64,000 nt of DNA from Blastomyces gilchristii SLH14081 (taxonomy: Eukaryota; Ascomycota; Eurotiomycetes; Onygenales; Ajellomycetaceae), in NCBI RefSeq assembly GCF_000003855.2, contig NW_003101672.1:184351-248350 (forward strand). Reading direction: 5' to 3'. The position numbers and the translations under genes are program-made. The notes below the pieces were generated by a model. It ran no database searches. It saw nothing but the letters and a program-made list of their open reading frames with translations, and was not told the origin of the DNA. Numbering within the stretch: the stretch's first letter is position 1; each line of letters begins with the position of its first letter. This document shows, piece by piece, positions 49,201 through 62,622 of this stretch.

Positions 49201-51392
49201 CTATCTATTAATAAAAAGTCATGCTTAAATCTTATAAAATCTTCAGTATAGTTATCAGATCAGATCAGAACTCTTTTATAAAAATTAATTTTCTAACTAG
49301 AATAATATTCACAAATAACTCATGCAACTGCACTATATTATAGATAAAGATATAAGTTAAATTCTTTGACTTTAAGTTCTTATAAGTGAATATAAAGTGT
49401 GTTATTTTAATGAAGTAATCTACTATTATTAGCATACTGTTAAAACAGGTATTATATATATTCTTACTTTCAAAGAGACTTATAAAAGTATTCATTTCTA
49501 GCTATTCTCAAGATTTCTGCAGAATAAGTAGAGAAGTAAATTCTTTATATAATCTGAACTGTACTATCTGTAAATTCTGATAAATAGTATGAGAATTCAC
49601 TATCTTCTTTATAAACTCTCATATTTTCAGCTAGAAGTATTTTCTTATAAGCAACTTATAAGTTCTAGTATTTATAAAATGACTTACTAGAGAAGAGTCA
49701 TAAAATCTTTTAATAGATTCTATACATAGAAACTTATTCATAGATACATAAATTCGATTATTTAAGTCTTTTCAATTCTTTATTTCTGCAGAATTAATCT
49801 CAGCTGTAAGTAGTTTCTGAATATACTAAGTATATTCATGCTTCAGTTATAGTTCTAATAATCTGAATAGAAAATCTTATAAAGACTTATACTCTGTTTT
49901 TTCTTATACTAGATTTTTTATAATACTTCTTAAAGTCTGTAAACTTTTCAGATTATAGATACTTTCTCTGAGAATCTTCACAGAGATTCTCAGAGTGTTA
50001 ACTCTTAGTGTTATAGAGAGTAGTTATAGACACTTTTTCTCTCTCTCTTCTCTTTTCTCTTATAGAGAATTAAGAGACTCTTTAGTTAATCTCTTTATAA
50101 TACTTAGTCTGAGTATTTTATAAAGCTTTTCTATCTTCTCTAGTTTTTCTATACCTATTATTCTAGTCTTCTTGACATAGTCAGATCTGTGAGAGAGTTC
50201 ATTCACTGAGTTCTTAGTTTTCTTAATATGCTCTATCTTGAATCAGAACTCACTCAGTTTCTATGCTTAGTAAATCTATTACTGTAAGAGTTTCTTAATT
50301 GAATTAAACTATTATAAGCTATTATAATCAGTTTTAATAGTAATCACTGTTATAAGACTCTTAAAGTAGTAATATCAGTAATAGAAGAATTTAACAATTA
50401 TAAGTAAGAAGTCTCTGATTATAAAGATTATAGTTAATCTATATAAGTTATATCTTTTATAAGAAAAAAATCACTGAAATTAAGTTCTTATTTAACTGTA
50501 GTTGTAAGACTATTTCTGAAATTATAGAGAAGAAGATATCTATCTTCAATCTGATTAAGAGTAGAAAATCAAAGTGAAACAGTATTATTATATCTATAAA
50601 TATCTATTTTAATTCTATAAAAACTCAGTGAGCTTCTGATATAAGAAAGTTCTTACAGCTCTTTATTCTTAATAATCTTTTTATTCTTTATTTATAGAAT
50701 GACTTCTTCTTATTTTCACTCTTCAGTATATTAATAGAAGCTAAGAAGATGATTATGAATATAAAGATAAATTATCTATAGAAATTCACAAAGTTCAGAA
50801 AGATCTGAATCTTATCAATACTAGTTAACTTCAGCTATAATAGAATAGTCTTAACTTATAAAGATTTTATCTGAATATTATTCACAGTGATTATATATTC
50901 TAGAAAATTAATTCAGTAGATACTGAAGTTATACTTTATAAGCTTAATATATAGTTCTATCTCATCTAAGATCTTTAATACAGTTTATACATACTCAGTG
51001 TATTGTTTCTTCTTCACAGAGTATATCATTATATTATTCAAATATATTATCATAAAGATATTTAGATATACACAAATTGTTTTATTAATAAAAGACTGAA
51101 ATATCACAAAGATATTAGTTAAATCAAAAGATATTATTAGATATTCAAATAATTTCAGTATAGTTTTAAAGACAGTCTTTTATTCATTCTTAGACTGTAT
51201 TTACAGCTGTGTATATACATTGATTATATTTAGTTATATAAATATAACAGCTTTTATGAGACAATTGATCATATTCTGAATCAGAGACAGAGAGTAGTAA
51301 CTCTTTATAGTCTTAAAGTTCAGATTATAGCAATTTATACACAATCTGAAATCTTTATTCTTCTTCTTTATAAATATCATAGAGACTTCTAT
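46261..51392 (-). mobile_element. Gypsy family-2 (C) copy, minus orientation, cut by copy E
   Basis: Minus-strand integrase core at 49265-49495 (SMLIIVDYFIKITHFIFTYK) and RT motif YLNNIMIYS at 51018-51045. The left edge (46261-46390) retains CG/GG patches (TGCTCGCAGGCAATTACTCA, TATTCGCGG), as at other element edges. The right side ends at the copy E LTR. Related in inverted orientation to 36523-39288. Confidence 0.8.
49265..49495 (-). pseudogene. Family-2 integrase core fragment
   Basis: 76 residues. The layout ESKN.YNTCFNS.L.IVD.F.K..HFI.TYKNLK matches the Gypsy integrase core. Catalytic-region acidic residues are partly replaced by Asn or non-acidic residues. Confidence 0.8.
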
Positions 51393-51687
51393 TGTAAGAG
51401 GCCTACGCTGAATAGATTGATATAATATTTATAGATCTTATATAATAAAATGAAAAACATTAAAGAAGGAAAGGAAAGAGAAAGTATAAGAATCAGCAAT
51501 CAAAGTGAATATTTATACATGTACACAGTGATGTACACAGTGAAGCTTCGGGGTGAAAGAATAGAAATTCTGTGAGTTTTTCAGCTGAGAATCAGTGATT
51601 GACAATGACTGAGAATCGGAGCTTTTAGCGAAATCTATTAAGTGTAATGAAATAGTCTATATGATTGATCAGGCGCAGCCTGTCACA
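51393..51687 (-). repeat. Copy E left LTR
   Basis: 295 bases, TGTAAGAGGCCTACGCTG..GCGCAGCCTGTCACA. Confidence 0.88.
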
Positions 51688-52472
51688 TTAGCTTCTTCTT
51701 TTCAGAAGTGATATAGAGTTACAGATGTGTAGTTCTCATCAGTTAAGAGCTGCTGTCTCAGATAATACAGAGCTCAGAGTTAAGATCAGATAATTATAAC
51801 TAACTCATTTCACAAGATATTATCAGCTGCAGCTGTGAGGTCTCTTATTAAGAATATCTCTAATCTCTTATTCAAGTTCATTATCTTCTTCTATGATCTC
51901 TGGTGACTGTCATTAGAAGTCAGTTGAGAAGGAAATGACTCAGTAATGATGTGATAAAGTAACCTTATATGAAACATATTATGAATTTCTCATAGAGTAT
52001 TAAGATAATAATTGTAACTGTCTAAAACTTCTGTCACTATGTCTTTCATATAATGATAATTCAATATACAGAATGAGTGTGTAGTCTGTATATTTTTAAG
52101 ATTTAATTATACAAGATCTTCTATCTTATACTACTCTGCAGAATCTTATCAGATATTAATTTAATTTTTTTAATCTTATTTAGTGCTCATCATGAAGACT
52201 TCTGCTTAGTCATAGATATCTCAGAGCTTTATCACTATATTATCAGTGATCTAAATTGAACTGTAAGAGTTTAATATAAACTTTGTAATCTCTAGAAGAT
52301 TCAACACTTTTATATAATAATTAATGTAAGAAAGAATAAGCTTATATCTGTTGAAATAGCATCTCAGTTATTAATAGTAATCTCTGCATATAGAAGAAGA
52401 TTATATCAATCATGTTATAAGTAATTATAGAACTTATAAAGATAATTCTTTACAGTCTGAATTATTCATTCT

Positions 52473-52856
52473 TGTAAGAGGCCTACGCCGAATAGATTGG
52501 TATAATATTATAGGTCTTATATAACAAAGATAAAAACATTAGAGAAGGAAAGAAAGAGAAAGTGTGAGAATCAGTGATTGAGATGGATATTTATACGTGT
52601 ATGTGGTGATGTACACGGTGGAACTTCAGGGCAGGAGAATATACACGCGTTTGTAGCGGCTGAGGATTGGCAATTGAGAATGACTGAGAATCAGAGCGTA
52701 CATGTTCAAGAATGATATACATGCATTCATAGCAGCTGAGGATCAGCAATCAAGAATGGCTGAGAATCAGAGCATACACATTTGAGAATGAAGTGATTGA
52801 GATCTGTGAAGTGTAATAGAATAGTCTATATGATTGATCAGGCGCAGCCCGCCACA
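52473..52856 (-). repeat. Copy D left LTR with internal 76-bp duplication
   Basis: 384 bases. Longer than the 270-318-base LTRs of sister copies because the block containing GCTGAGGAT..GAGAATCAGAGC is present twice. Confidence 0.9.
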
Positions 52857-55800
52857 TTAGCCCCCTCTTTCAGAAGCAGTTCTCATCAGTCAAGGGCTGC
52901 TGTTTCAGATAACACAGAACTCAGAGTTCAGGTCAGTTGATTGTAGCTGACTCATTTCATAAGATATTATCAGCTGCAGTCACAGAGTCTCTCATTGAGA
53001 ATATTCTCAATCTCTTACTCAAGCTCATTATCTTCTTCTATGATGCCTGGTGACTGCCAGTCAGAAGTCAGTTGAGAAGAGAATGGATTGATGACAGTGC
53101 AGTGAAGCAAGCTTGTGTGAAATATATCATGAATCTCTGATAATGTGTCAAGACAGTAGTTGTGACTATCTAGAACTTCTATCACTTTATACTTGACATG
53201 GTGGTAATCTAGTGTATAAGATGAATATGTGGTTTATATGTTCTTAAGATTCAATCATATCAGATCTTCTATCTTATATTGTTCAGTGAGATCTCAGTGA
53301 ACATTGATTTGATTCTCTTGATCTTGTTTCACAGTTGTCATGAAGGCCTCTGTTCAATTGCAGACATCTTGAAGTTTTATTACTATATTGTCAGTGATCT
53401 GAATCAGGCTGTGAGAATCTGGTATGAACTGTGTAACCTCTAGAAGATTCAACACTTTCATGTGATATCTGTGTGTAAGGAAGAATGAGCTTATATCTGT
53501 TGAAACAGCATCTCAACTGTTAATAGTAATCTCTGTGTGTAGAAGAAGATCATGTCAATCATCTTGTGAGTAGTTGCAGAACTTTCAGAGATAATTCTTC
53601 ATAGTCTGAATTGTCTGTTCTGACACATTATCAGTCTCAGAGTGATAGACAGTTGATAAACAGCATGTAATCTTGAGAACTTGACAGATTCTTGTTCAGA
53701 GAGTACTCATGAATTGACAGCCCTGATTCAATACTATAGATCTCAGTAATTCATGTATCTGATAGAACAGGCTCTGTAGAAAAGCTTCAGTAACTTGTTC
53801 AGTATTCATCTTATTGCAAGATTTCAATATTATATCTTTGCTCAGTTAATTCACAATGATCAGAATGTTCCTACAACTCTTACTCTCAGATAGATTGATA
53901 GTGAAGTCAATTGCTACATCTTGCCAGATTCTATTAAGAATATTGAGTGATTTCAATAGACCTTTTCTACAGTTCTTTCATGAGATAACAGAAGAACAGT
54001 AATTGCAGTTTCAGACAAAGTGTCTGATACTGTTTAATATCTCAGATCAGTAGAACTCTCAGAAGATCATTCTATACAGTTGTTCACAGCCTGAATAGCT
54101 GATCATACATAAATCATACATCTCTTATATTATCTGAGTGTGTAAGGGTTCAGAGTGAGAGACTCAGCATTGTTCACAGAATCATAGAGTGTTATTATCA
54201 TCAATTGAACATTCTGAGATATCAATTCTTATATGTAGTTCTGGGAGAAATCAGGGTGCTTCTTGACATACTGCTTCAGTGAGAGTCTGAAGGAGTTTAT
54301 TCATCTGAGCTGCTGTATGTCACAGTTCATTCAGTGTAGAGAAAGTGAAGATATCAATAACAGTTCTAACTGAGAAAGCATATATAGTGTCATGAACTGT
54401 TTCATCTTGATCAACTAGTATCTTCAGGTTTAAAAGCCAGTGCTCTTGATTCATTCAGTAAGTATCTGTTACATCAGATGATATATCTTACTCTCATTAT
54501 GAGAGAGCATCTGTCATTGAGTTCTGGCTATCAGGACAGTAGTGTATTGTAAAATAAAAGCAGCTTAAGAACTCAGATTATCACATCTGTCATTCAGTGA
54601 GTTTATAAGTAGTTATGAAGTATTTGAGGTTCTTATGATCTGTGACTATCTCAAATTCAGAGACACTTCAGAGTTCAGAGTCTCATTCTTCTAAACAGTG
54701 TATAATCACAAGGAGTTTCTTGTCATAGATCTCATAATTGCATTCAGTGAGACTCAGTTTGTTAGATATGAAGATACATGATCATAGAACCTCTTCATCA
54801 TCATATTATAATATCACTTCTTCTGTTATATAGTCAGAGAAATCAGCTTCAATAACTGTCTCACAATCAGAATCAAATATTATCAGCAGAGAAGTATTAA
54901 TAAATATCTTCTTCATCTGTGTAAATGCAGCTTCAGCATTCACTGATCATTGAAATACTGAGTCTTTCTTAGTGAGGTCTGTAAGTGGTCTTACAATATC
55001 TGAGAAGTTTCATATAAATTGTCAATAGAAGTTAGCAAATCTGATGAAGCTTCATACATCTTTCACAGTACACAGAGCTTCTCATTCAAGAATAGCAGAG
55101 ACTTTCTCAGGATTCATTCAAATTCCCTTATCAGCTTCTATAATAAAACTCAGATACTTGGTACTCTTGACTTTAAAATCACACTTATCAATATCTATCA
55201 GTAGTTCTGCTTTTTATAGCTGTTATAATATCTTTTATACATACTCTTGATATTCTTTTCTGAATTCATTGATAAAGATGAGAATGTTATCTAGATAAGT
55301 AGATATAAACTTATCAAGAAAATCTCAGAGCACTCAGTTGATATACTTCTGAAATGTACTGAAGACATTAGCCAGTTCAAAGAGTGTGACTATTCATTCA
55401 AAGAGGTCATAATGTGTTCAGAATGCTGTAAGTCATTCATCTTCTTCAGTAATATGAATCTTATGAAATGTGGTGATGATATCTAGTTTTATAAATCATT
55501 GAGCTTGCCTGATCTGTGCTAGGGTTTCATTGATAAGAGATAAGAGATATTGATCTTTCTTTGTCAATCTGTTCAGATCTCAGTAGTTTACACAGAATCA
55601 GAGTTCTTCATCTGGTTTCTTTGCAAAGAGAATAGAGGCTGTGATGAAAGAGTTGCTAATATATATGAATTCTTTATTCAACAGATCATTGAGTGTCTTT
55701 CAAAGAAGAAGAAGTTCATCTCAGAACATGTTATAAAGAGGGCTTCATGACAGTTCAGAATTCTTATCATTCTTTTTCTCTAACTTGATACTGTGATTCA

Positions 55801-56661
55801 CTTCAGAACCTTATAAGAGGAGTATATTTATAATATTATCTTGTCAGAAGACATCTAGATATTCATGATATTATTAAGAGAGTTTCATATAAGAATCTGT
55901 TATTGTAATATGAGATAATTTTTCTAGAGTCTTTTTGATATCAGCCAGACTGATGAAATAGATTGACACATGATTCTGCTGTCAATGATTCTTTCAGTGA
56001 CTTCTTTTTCTGAGCATTTCATAGGCATTGACAGAGATCTGTGTCAGATCAATAGTCTTGTGAACATCATCTTCATGAATTCTATCATTGTTAGAGAATA
56101 TCAAGCTTCTGTTTCAAGTGTTCAATAAGATATCTTGTTCAGATAGTCAGGCAAGTCCTAGTATAAGATTATAATCAAGATTATCAACTTCATATACATA
56201 GACATTTTCACATTGATATCCTCTCACATCTATGATCAGCTTCATTATGTAACAGGTACAAATGTCTTTTGAATCATCAAATCCTGTGAGAAGTCAAGGT
56301 TTTGATAAAGAAATATGCTGAAGATTATAATGTCTTACAACTGAAGATTTTATTATTGCATAGTAGCATAGACTGCTGTCTATCATAGCTTTTATATTAT
56401 ACATGTTATCAATCACAGTAGATACAAGAATTGCATTCATTGTTATCTTCTCTTCAAATCATTGTCATTCAACCTCTTCAAGCTTCTGTTTATAAATTTG
56501 AACAGAAGCTAATCTTTTCTCTGTTTCACTGAGACATTCTTATAGTTATCTTCTGAATCTTTCTCTAATGTAACATGATTGATGCAGACAGACACTGATT
56601 CATTCTTTAAATGAGAAGACACTGATCTTTCTCTTGAGTATGAAGATACATAGATTGATCA

Positions 56662-56703
56662 GCAGTTGAAAGCAATGTGTTCTGATCAGTTACAGTTAAT
56701 GCA
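56662..56703 (-). pseudogene. Copy D gag zinc knuckle
   Basis: The minus strand reads CINC-x4-H-x4-C; the ligand pattern is intact, with one stop codon in the x4 spacer. Confidence 0.75.
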
Positions 56704-57891
56704 CACTTCACATTGACATTGATCAGTGACTTCTTCAGAAGTAATCTCAGGGACTTGAAAGCCTGTCCAGACAGCAGAGATCCTTGCTTGTGTGTAGACA
56801 TTCAAGTCTACTCAATTCATAGCATCTGCATCATTGTTATTCCTCAGCACAGGTGTATGAGTCACTGAGATGTAATGTCTTCTACCACTGTTCTGTATAT
56901 TCTTGAGCTTAGTAAGATGATCATTCATTGTTCAGAGCTGTGTGCAGAAGGCTTTATAAGTCTGGTCTTTGTCTATACTTACAAGGGCTTGTAAGAGTTT
57001 GAAAGTTAATATCTTCTTAAGCATGCTAATCTTCATTTGATTCTCTCAAGATTGATCATCTGCTTCTAGAATCTTGGTGTTGAAGTCAGGAATGAATGTT
57101 GTAAGAGAAATGTTTCTCTGTTGAGTGCTCTGTAGCCAATCTAATGCTTTCTGTTGCATGACAGTGTCTCAGAACAGAATATCAAGATATTTCATAATAT
57201 TATCAGACATTCATAACACTGATTCACATGCTTTTATTCATGAATGAAACTTCTGTTTCATGTGATCTTTCAATCATTTATTGATATATCAATCTTGATT
57301 GATTAATGAACTGATGACATCTTCATCTACACTCAGTTTTACAAGCATTTTCATTCTTCATGATGAGTAGAGAGTGAGATCAGAAGCATTAAAATATACA
57401 GAAGTATCTAAGTATTCTTTCAGCACTTTTGTATTCAATTCTATAGGTGTTGAAATTGTGTGAGTTAGTCATTGAATCTCTTTGTATTGACATTGTTGAG
57501 TTGCATGCATATCAGCTATTTATTGTTATTGTAGTTTCAACATTGCTCAGAGTCACTGTGACACTTTGTCTATACTTGTGTTTGAGGGTTTCATATTATT
57601 GTTAGACATGATTATATTGATTGTCAGATGTGTAATCATATTCTCATATGTCTGAATGTTAGAACTCTCAGATCTTTCACTGACATTCTCTTGTAAGATC
57701 TTATTCTCTTTATAAGATCTTGTTACAGGGCCAGGGTGACTGATGAGCAAGCTTCTATCTGAGAACTATCTGAGAACTCAGTGTCTGCTTAACTGTTTGA
57801 CTGTTTCTCTATTTCTTATATATTGTTACATGTTCAGATATCTCTTGATGAATAATTGTTTCTGATGAGAAGATGATGAACATTTTTATAG

Positions 57892-58276
57892 TGTAAGAGG
57901 CCTACGCTGAATAGATTGGTATAATATTATAGGTCTTATATAACAAAGATAAAAATATTAGAGAAGGAAAGAAAGAGAAAGTGCGAGAATCAGCAATTGA
58001 GATGGATATTTATACATGTATGTGGTGGCGTACGCGGTGGAACTTCAAGGCGGGAGAATATACGCGTGTTTGTAGCGGCTGAGGATCGGCGATTGAGAAT
58101 GACTGAGAATCAGAGCATACATGTTTGAGAATGATATACATGCGTTTGTAGTGGCTGAGGATCAGCAATCAAGAATGGCTGAGAATCAGAGTGTACACAT
58201 TCGAGAATGAAGTGGTTGGGATCTGTGAAGTGTAATGGAATAGTCTATATGATTGGATCGGGCGCAGCCCGCCACA
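57892..58276 (-). repeat. Copy D right LTR with internal 76-bp duplication
   Basis: 385 bases. The duplicated block starts at 58081 and 58157, 76 bases apart. Ends GGGCGCAGCCCGCCACA. Confidence 0.9.
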
Positions 58277-61200
58277 ATTCTGATATATTATAAGTCTCAG
58301 AGTGATAAACAGTTAACAAACAGTATATAATATTGAGAACTTGACAGATTCTTGTTCAGAGTGTGCTTACAAATTGACAGTTCTAATTCAATACTATACA
58401 TCTCAGTAATTCCTGCATCTGATAGAACAGACTCTGTAGAAAGACTTCAGTGACTTATTCATTATTTATCTTATTACAAGATTTCAATATTATATCTTTA
58501 CTTAATTTATTTATAATGATCAGAACCTTTCTACAACTCTTACTCTTTAGAAGATTAACAGTGAAGTTAATTATCACATCTTATTATATTCTATTAGAGA
58601 TATTGAGCAGTTTCAACAGGTCTCTTCTATAGTTTTTTCATATAATGATGAAAGAATAATTATTGCAGTTTCAGATAAAACAGCTAATACTGTTTAATAT
58701 CTCATATCAGTAGAACTCTTGAGAGATTATTTAATACAGTTATTCACAATCTGAATAACTGATTATACAAGAATTATGTATCTCTTGCATTATTCAGATA
58801 TATAAGAATTTGAAGTAAGAGACTCAGTATTGTTCGCAGAATTGCAGAGTGTTATTATCATTGATTGAGTATTCTGAGATATCAATTCTTATACATAGTT
58901 CTGAAGGGAATTAAGAAGCTTCTTAATATACTGCTTAAGTGAGTACTTGAAGAAGTTCATCAGTTTAAGCTATTATATGTCATAATTCATTTAGTGTAGA
59001 TTTGAGAGACGTTCTGATCAGTGAAGTATATATAGTATCATGAGTAATCTTATTATAATTAACTAATATCTTCAGATTCAAGAGCTGATATTCTTGTTTC
59101 ATTTAATACATATCTGTTACATCAGATAGCATATCTTACTCTTGTTATAAGAGAGTATCTATTATTAAGTTCTGACTATCAGAGTAATAGTGTATAGTGA
59201 AATGAAAATAACTTAATAGTTTGAATCATTGTATCTGATGTTTGATAAGCTTGTAGATAATTGTAAAATACTTAAGATTCTTATAATCTGTGATTATCTC
59301 AAATTTGAAGACACTTCAGAGTGCAGAGTCTCATTCTTCTAGACAGTATATAATTATAAGAAGCTTCTTATCATAGATCTTGTAATTTCATTCAGCAGGG
59401 CTCTGTTTCTTAGACATGAAAATGTATAATTGTAAGACATATTTATTATCATATTATAATATAGCTTCTTCTGTGATATAGTCAGAGAAATCAGCTTCAA
59501 TAACTATCTCATGATCAGAATCAAATATTATCAGTAGAGAGATATTAATGAATATCTTCTTTACTGTGTAAATACAGCTTCAGTGTTCACTGATTACTGA
59601 AATACTGAGTTCTTCTTAATGAGATCTGTAAGTGATCTTATAATATCTGAGAAGTTTTATATAAATTGCTGATAGAAGTTAGCAAATCTAATAATACTCT
59701 ATACATCTTTCACAGTATGTGAAGCTTCTCATTTAAGAATGACAGAGATCTTCTCAGAATTCATTCAGATTTTCTTATCAGCTTCTATAATAAAATTTAG
59801 ATATTTTATACTCTTAACTTTAAAATCATACTTATTAATATCTATTAATAGTTCTGCTTCTTATAATTATTATAATACTCTTTATACATATTCTTGATAT
59901 TTCTTTCTGAATTCATTAGTAAAGATGACAATGTTATCTGAATATACAGATGCAAACTTATCAAGAAAATCTCACAGTGCTCAGTTAACATACTTCTGAA
60001 ATATACTGAGAGTATTAATCAGTTCAAAGAGTGTGACTACTCATTCAAAGAGATTATAATATGTTTAAAATGCTGTAAGTTATTCAACTTCTTCAGTGAT
60101 ATAAATCTTATAAAACATGGTAATAATATCTAGCTTTGTAAACTATTGAGCTCATCTGATATATACTAGAGGTTCATTGATGAGAGATAAGAGATAATAA
60201 TCTTTCTTTATCAATCTACTCAGATCTTGATAGTTCACACAGAATCAGAGTTCTTTATCTGATTTCTTTGCAAAGAGAATAGAAGTTGTAACAGAGAAGT
60301 TGCTAATGTATATAAATTCTTTATTTAATTGATTATTGAGTGTCTTCTGAAGAAGAAGAAGTTCATCTCAGAACATGTTATAAAGAGAGTCTTATAATAA
60401 TTCAGAGTCTTTATCATTCTTCTTTTTTAACTTGATACTGTGATTCACTTCTGAATCTTATAAGAAAGATAGATTTGTAACATTATTATCTTATCAGAAG
60501 ATATCTAGATATTCATGATATTATTAAGAGAGTTTTGTATAAGAATCTGTTATTATAATATGAGATAACTTTTCCAGAGCTTTTTTAATATCAGTCAGAC
60601 TAATGAAGTAGATTATTATATAATTCTGCTATTAGTAATCTTATCAGTGATTCTATCAGTAACTTCTTTTTCAGAGTATTTCATAAGCATTGACAGAGAT
60701 CTGTGTCAGATTCATAGTCTTGTAAATATTATCTTCATGAATTCTATTATTGTTAGAGAATATTAGACTTCTGTTTCAAGTATTTAAGAAGATGTTTTAT
60801 TCAGATAGTTAGTCAAGTTCTAATATAAGATTATAATCAAGATTATTAACTATATACATATAGACTTCTTCATGTTGATGTTCTCAGATCTCTATGATTA
60901 GCTTTATTATGTAATAGATACAAATATCGCTATTAAATTCTGCAAGAAGTCAAAGTTTTGATAAGAGAATACACTAAAGATTATAATATCTTATGACTGA
61001 AGATTTAATTATTATATAACAACATAGACTGCTGTCTATCATGACTTTCATATTATATATATTATTGACTATAGTAGATACAACAATCACATTTATTATC
61101 ATTTTCTCTTCAAATTGTTATTGTCTGATCTCTTCCAACTTCTGTTTGCAAATTTAAACAGAAGCTAATCTTTTGTCTGTTTCATTGAGACATCTTCATA

Positions 61201-62310
61201 GTTATCTTTCAAATCTTTCTTCAATGCAATGTGATTAACATGAACAGATGCTGATTCATCTTTTAAACAAGAAGACACTAATCTTTCTCTTAAGTGAAAA
61301 GATATATAGATTGATTAGTAGTTAAAAGTGATGTATTCTGATTTGTTACAGTTGATACACATCTTATATTAACATCAGTCAGTGACTTTTTTGAAAGTGA
61401 TTGCAGAGACTTAAAAGCCTGTTCAGACAGCATAGACTCTTGCTTAAGTATAGATATTTAAGTCTACTCAGTTCATGACATCTGCATTATTATTATTATT
61501 CTTCAGTATAGATATATAAGTGACTGAGATGTAATGTCTTCTGTCACTGTTCTGTATACTCTTAAGATTAATAAGACAGTCATTCAATGTTCAGAGATGT
61601 ATACAAAAGCCTTTATAAGTCAGGTCTTCATCTACACTTATAAAAGCCTGTAAGAGTTTGAAAGTTAATGTCTTTTTAAGCATACTAATCTTCATTTAAT
61701 TCTCTCAAGATTGATCACCTGCTTCTAGAATCTTGATGTCAAAGTCAGAGATAAATATTTTAAGAGAAGTGTTTCTCTGTTAAGTACTCTGTAATCAATT
61801 TAATACTTTCTGTTGTATAGCAGTGTCTTGAAACAGAATATCAAGATATTTGATAATATTGTCAGATGTTTGCAACACTGATTTGCATGCTTTTATTTAT
61901 GAATAAAACTTCTGTCTTATGTGATTTTTCAATCAATCATTGATATATTAATCTTGATTAGTTAATGAACTGATAGCATCTTCATCTACACTTAGTTTCA
62001 TAAGCATTTTCAACCTTTATAATGAGTAGAGAGTGAGGTTAGAAGTATTAAAATATGCAGAAGTATCTAAGTGTTTCTTTAATACTTACATTATATTTAA
62101 TTCTGTCAGTGTTAAAATTACAGAGATTTCATGTTAACTTAATCATTGAATTTTCTCATATTGACATTGTTAATTCATATAAATATCAGCTATTTATTAT
62201 TGTTATAATTTCAATATTACTTAGAGTCATTGTGACACTGCATCTATACTTATATTTAAGAGTTCTCTCATGTTATCAGTAGACATATCATTTGTCAGAT
62301 GTATGATAAC

Positions 62311-62622
62311 TGTAAGAGGCCTACACTGAATAGATCAGTATAATATATAGATCTTATAATACAAAAGTAAAAAATGTTAGAGAAGAAAAGAAAGAGAAAG
62401 TACAGAAATCAGTGATCAGAGTGAATATTTATACATGTATATAGTGAAGCTTTGAAGTGAAAGAATACAGGCTCTGTACACATAGTGAAGCTTCAGAGTA
62501 GAAGAATGGAAATTTCATGAATTCTTCAGCTGAGAATCAGTAATCAAGAATCAGAGCTTTCAGTAGAATCTGTAAAGTATAATGAAATAGTCTATATACT
62601 TGATTGAGTACAGTCTGTCACA
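62311..62622 (-). repeat. Copy F left LTR
   Basis: 312 bases, TGTAAGAGGCCTACACTG..GTACAGTCTGTCACA. Confidence 0.88.

Larger units (their letters stand above)
52473..58276 (-). mobile_element. Complete Gypsy family-1 element, copy D, nested in copy E
   Basis: 5804 bp with LTRs 52473-52856 and 57892-58276 and the 5-bp duplication ATTCT (52468-52472 and 58277-58281). Minus-strand coding: zinc knuckle C-x2-C-x4-H-x4-C at 56662-56703 with all four ligands retained (but an internal stop), RT motif YLDN at 55286-55297, and polypurine tract GAAAGAGGGGGCTAA next to the left LTR (52857-52871). It keeps more CC, GG and CG than the surrounding copies. Stops remain throughout, so it is not intact. Confidence 0.93.

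Noticed and set aside
36205..62622. Repeatedly spaced similar ~300-bp blocks as a tandem satellite
   Set aside because: Each has TG..CA ends, and two pairs are bracketed by 5-bp target duplications, so they are LTRs.
62311..62622. Right LTR of copy E
   Set aside because: E's internal sequence stops about 270 bases too early and family-1 internal sequence follows, so it belongs to a separate insertion.
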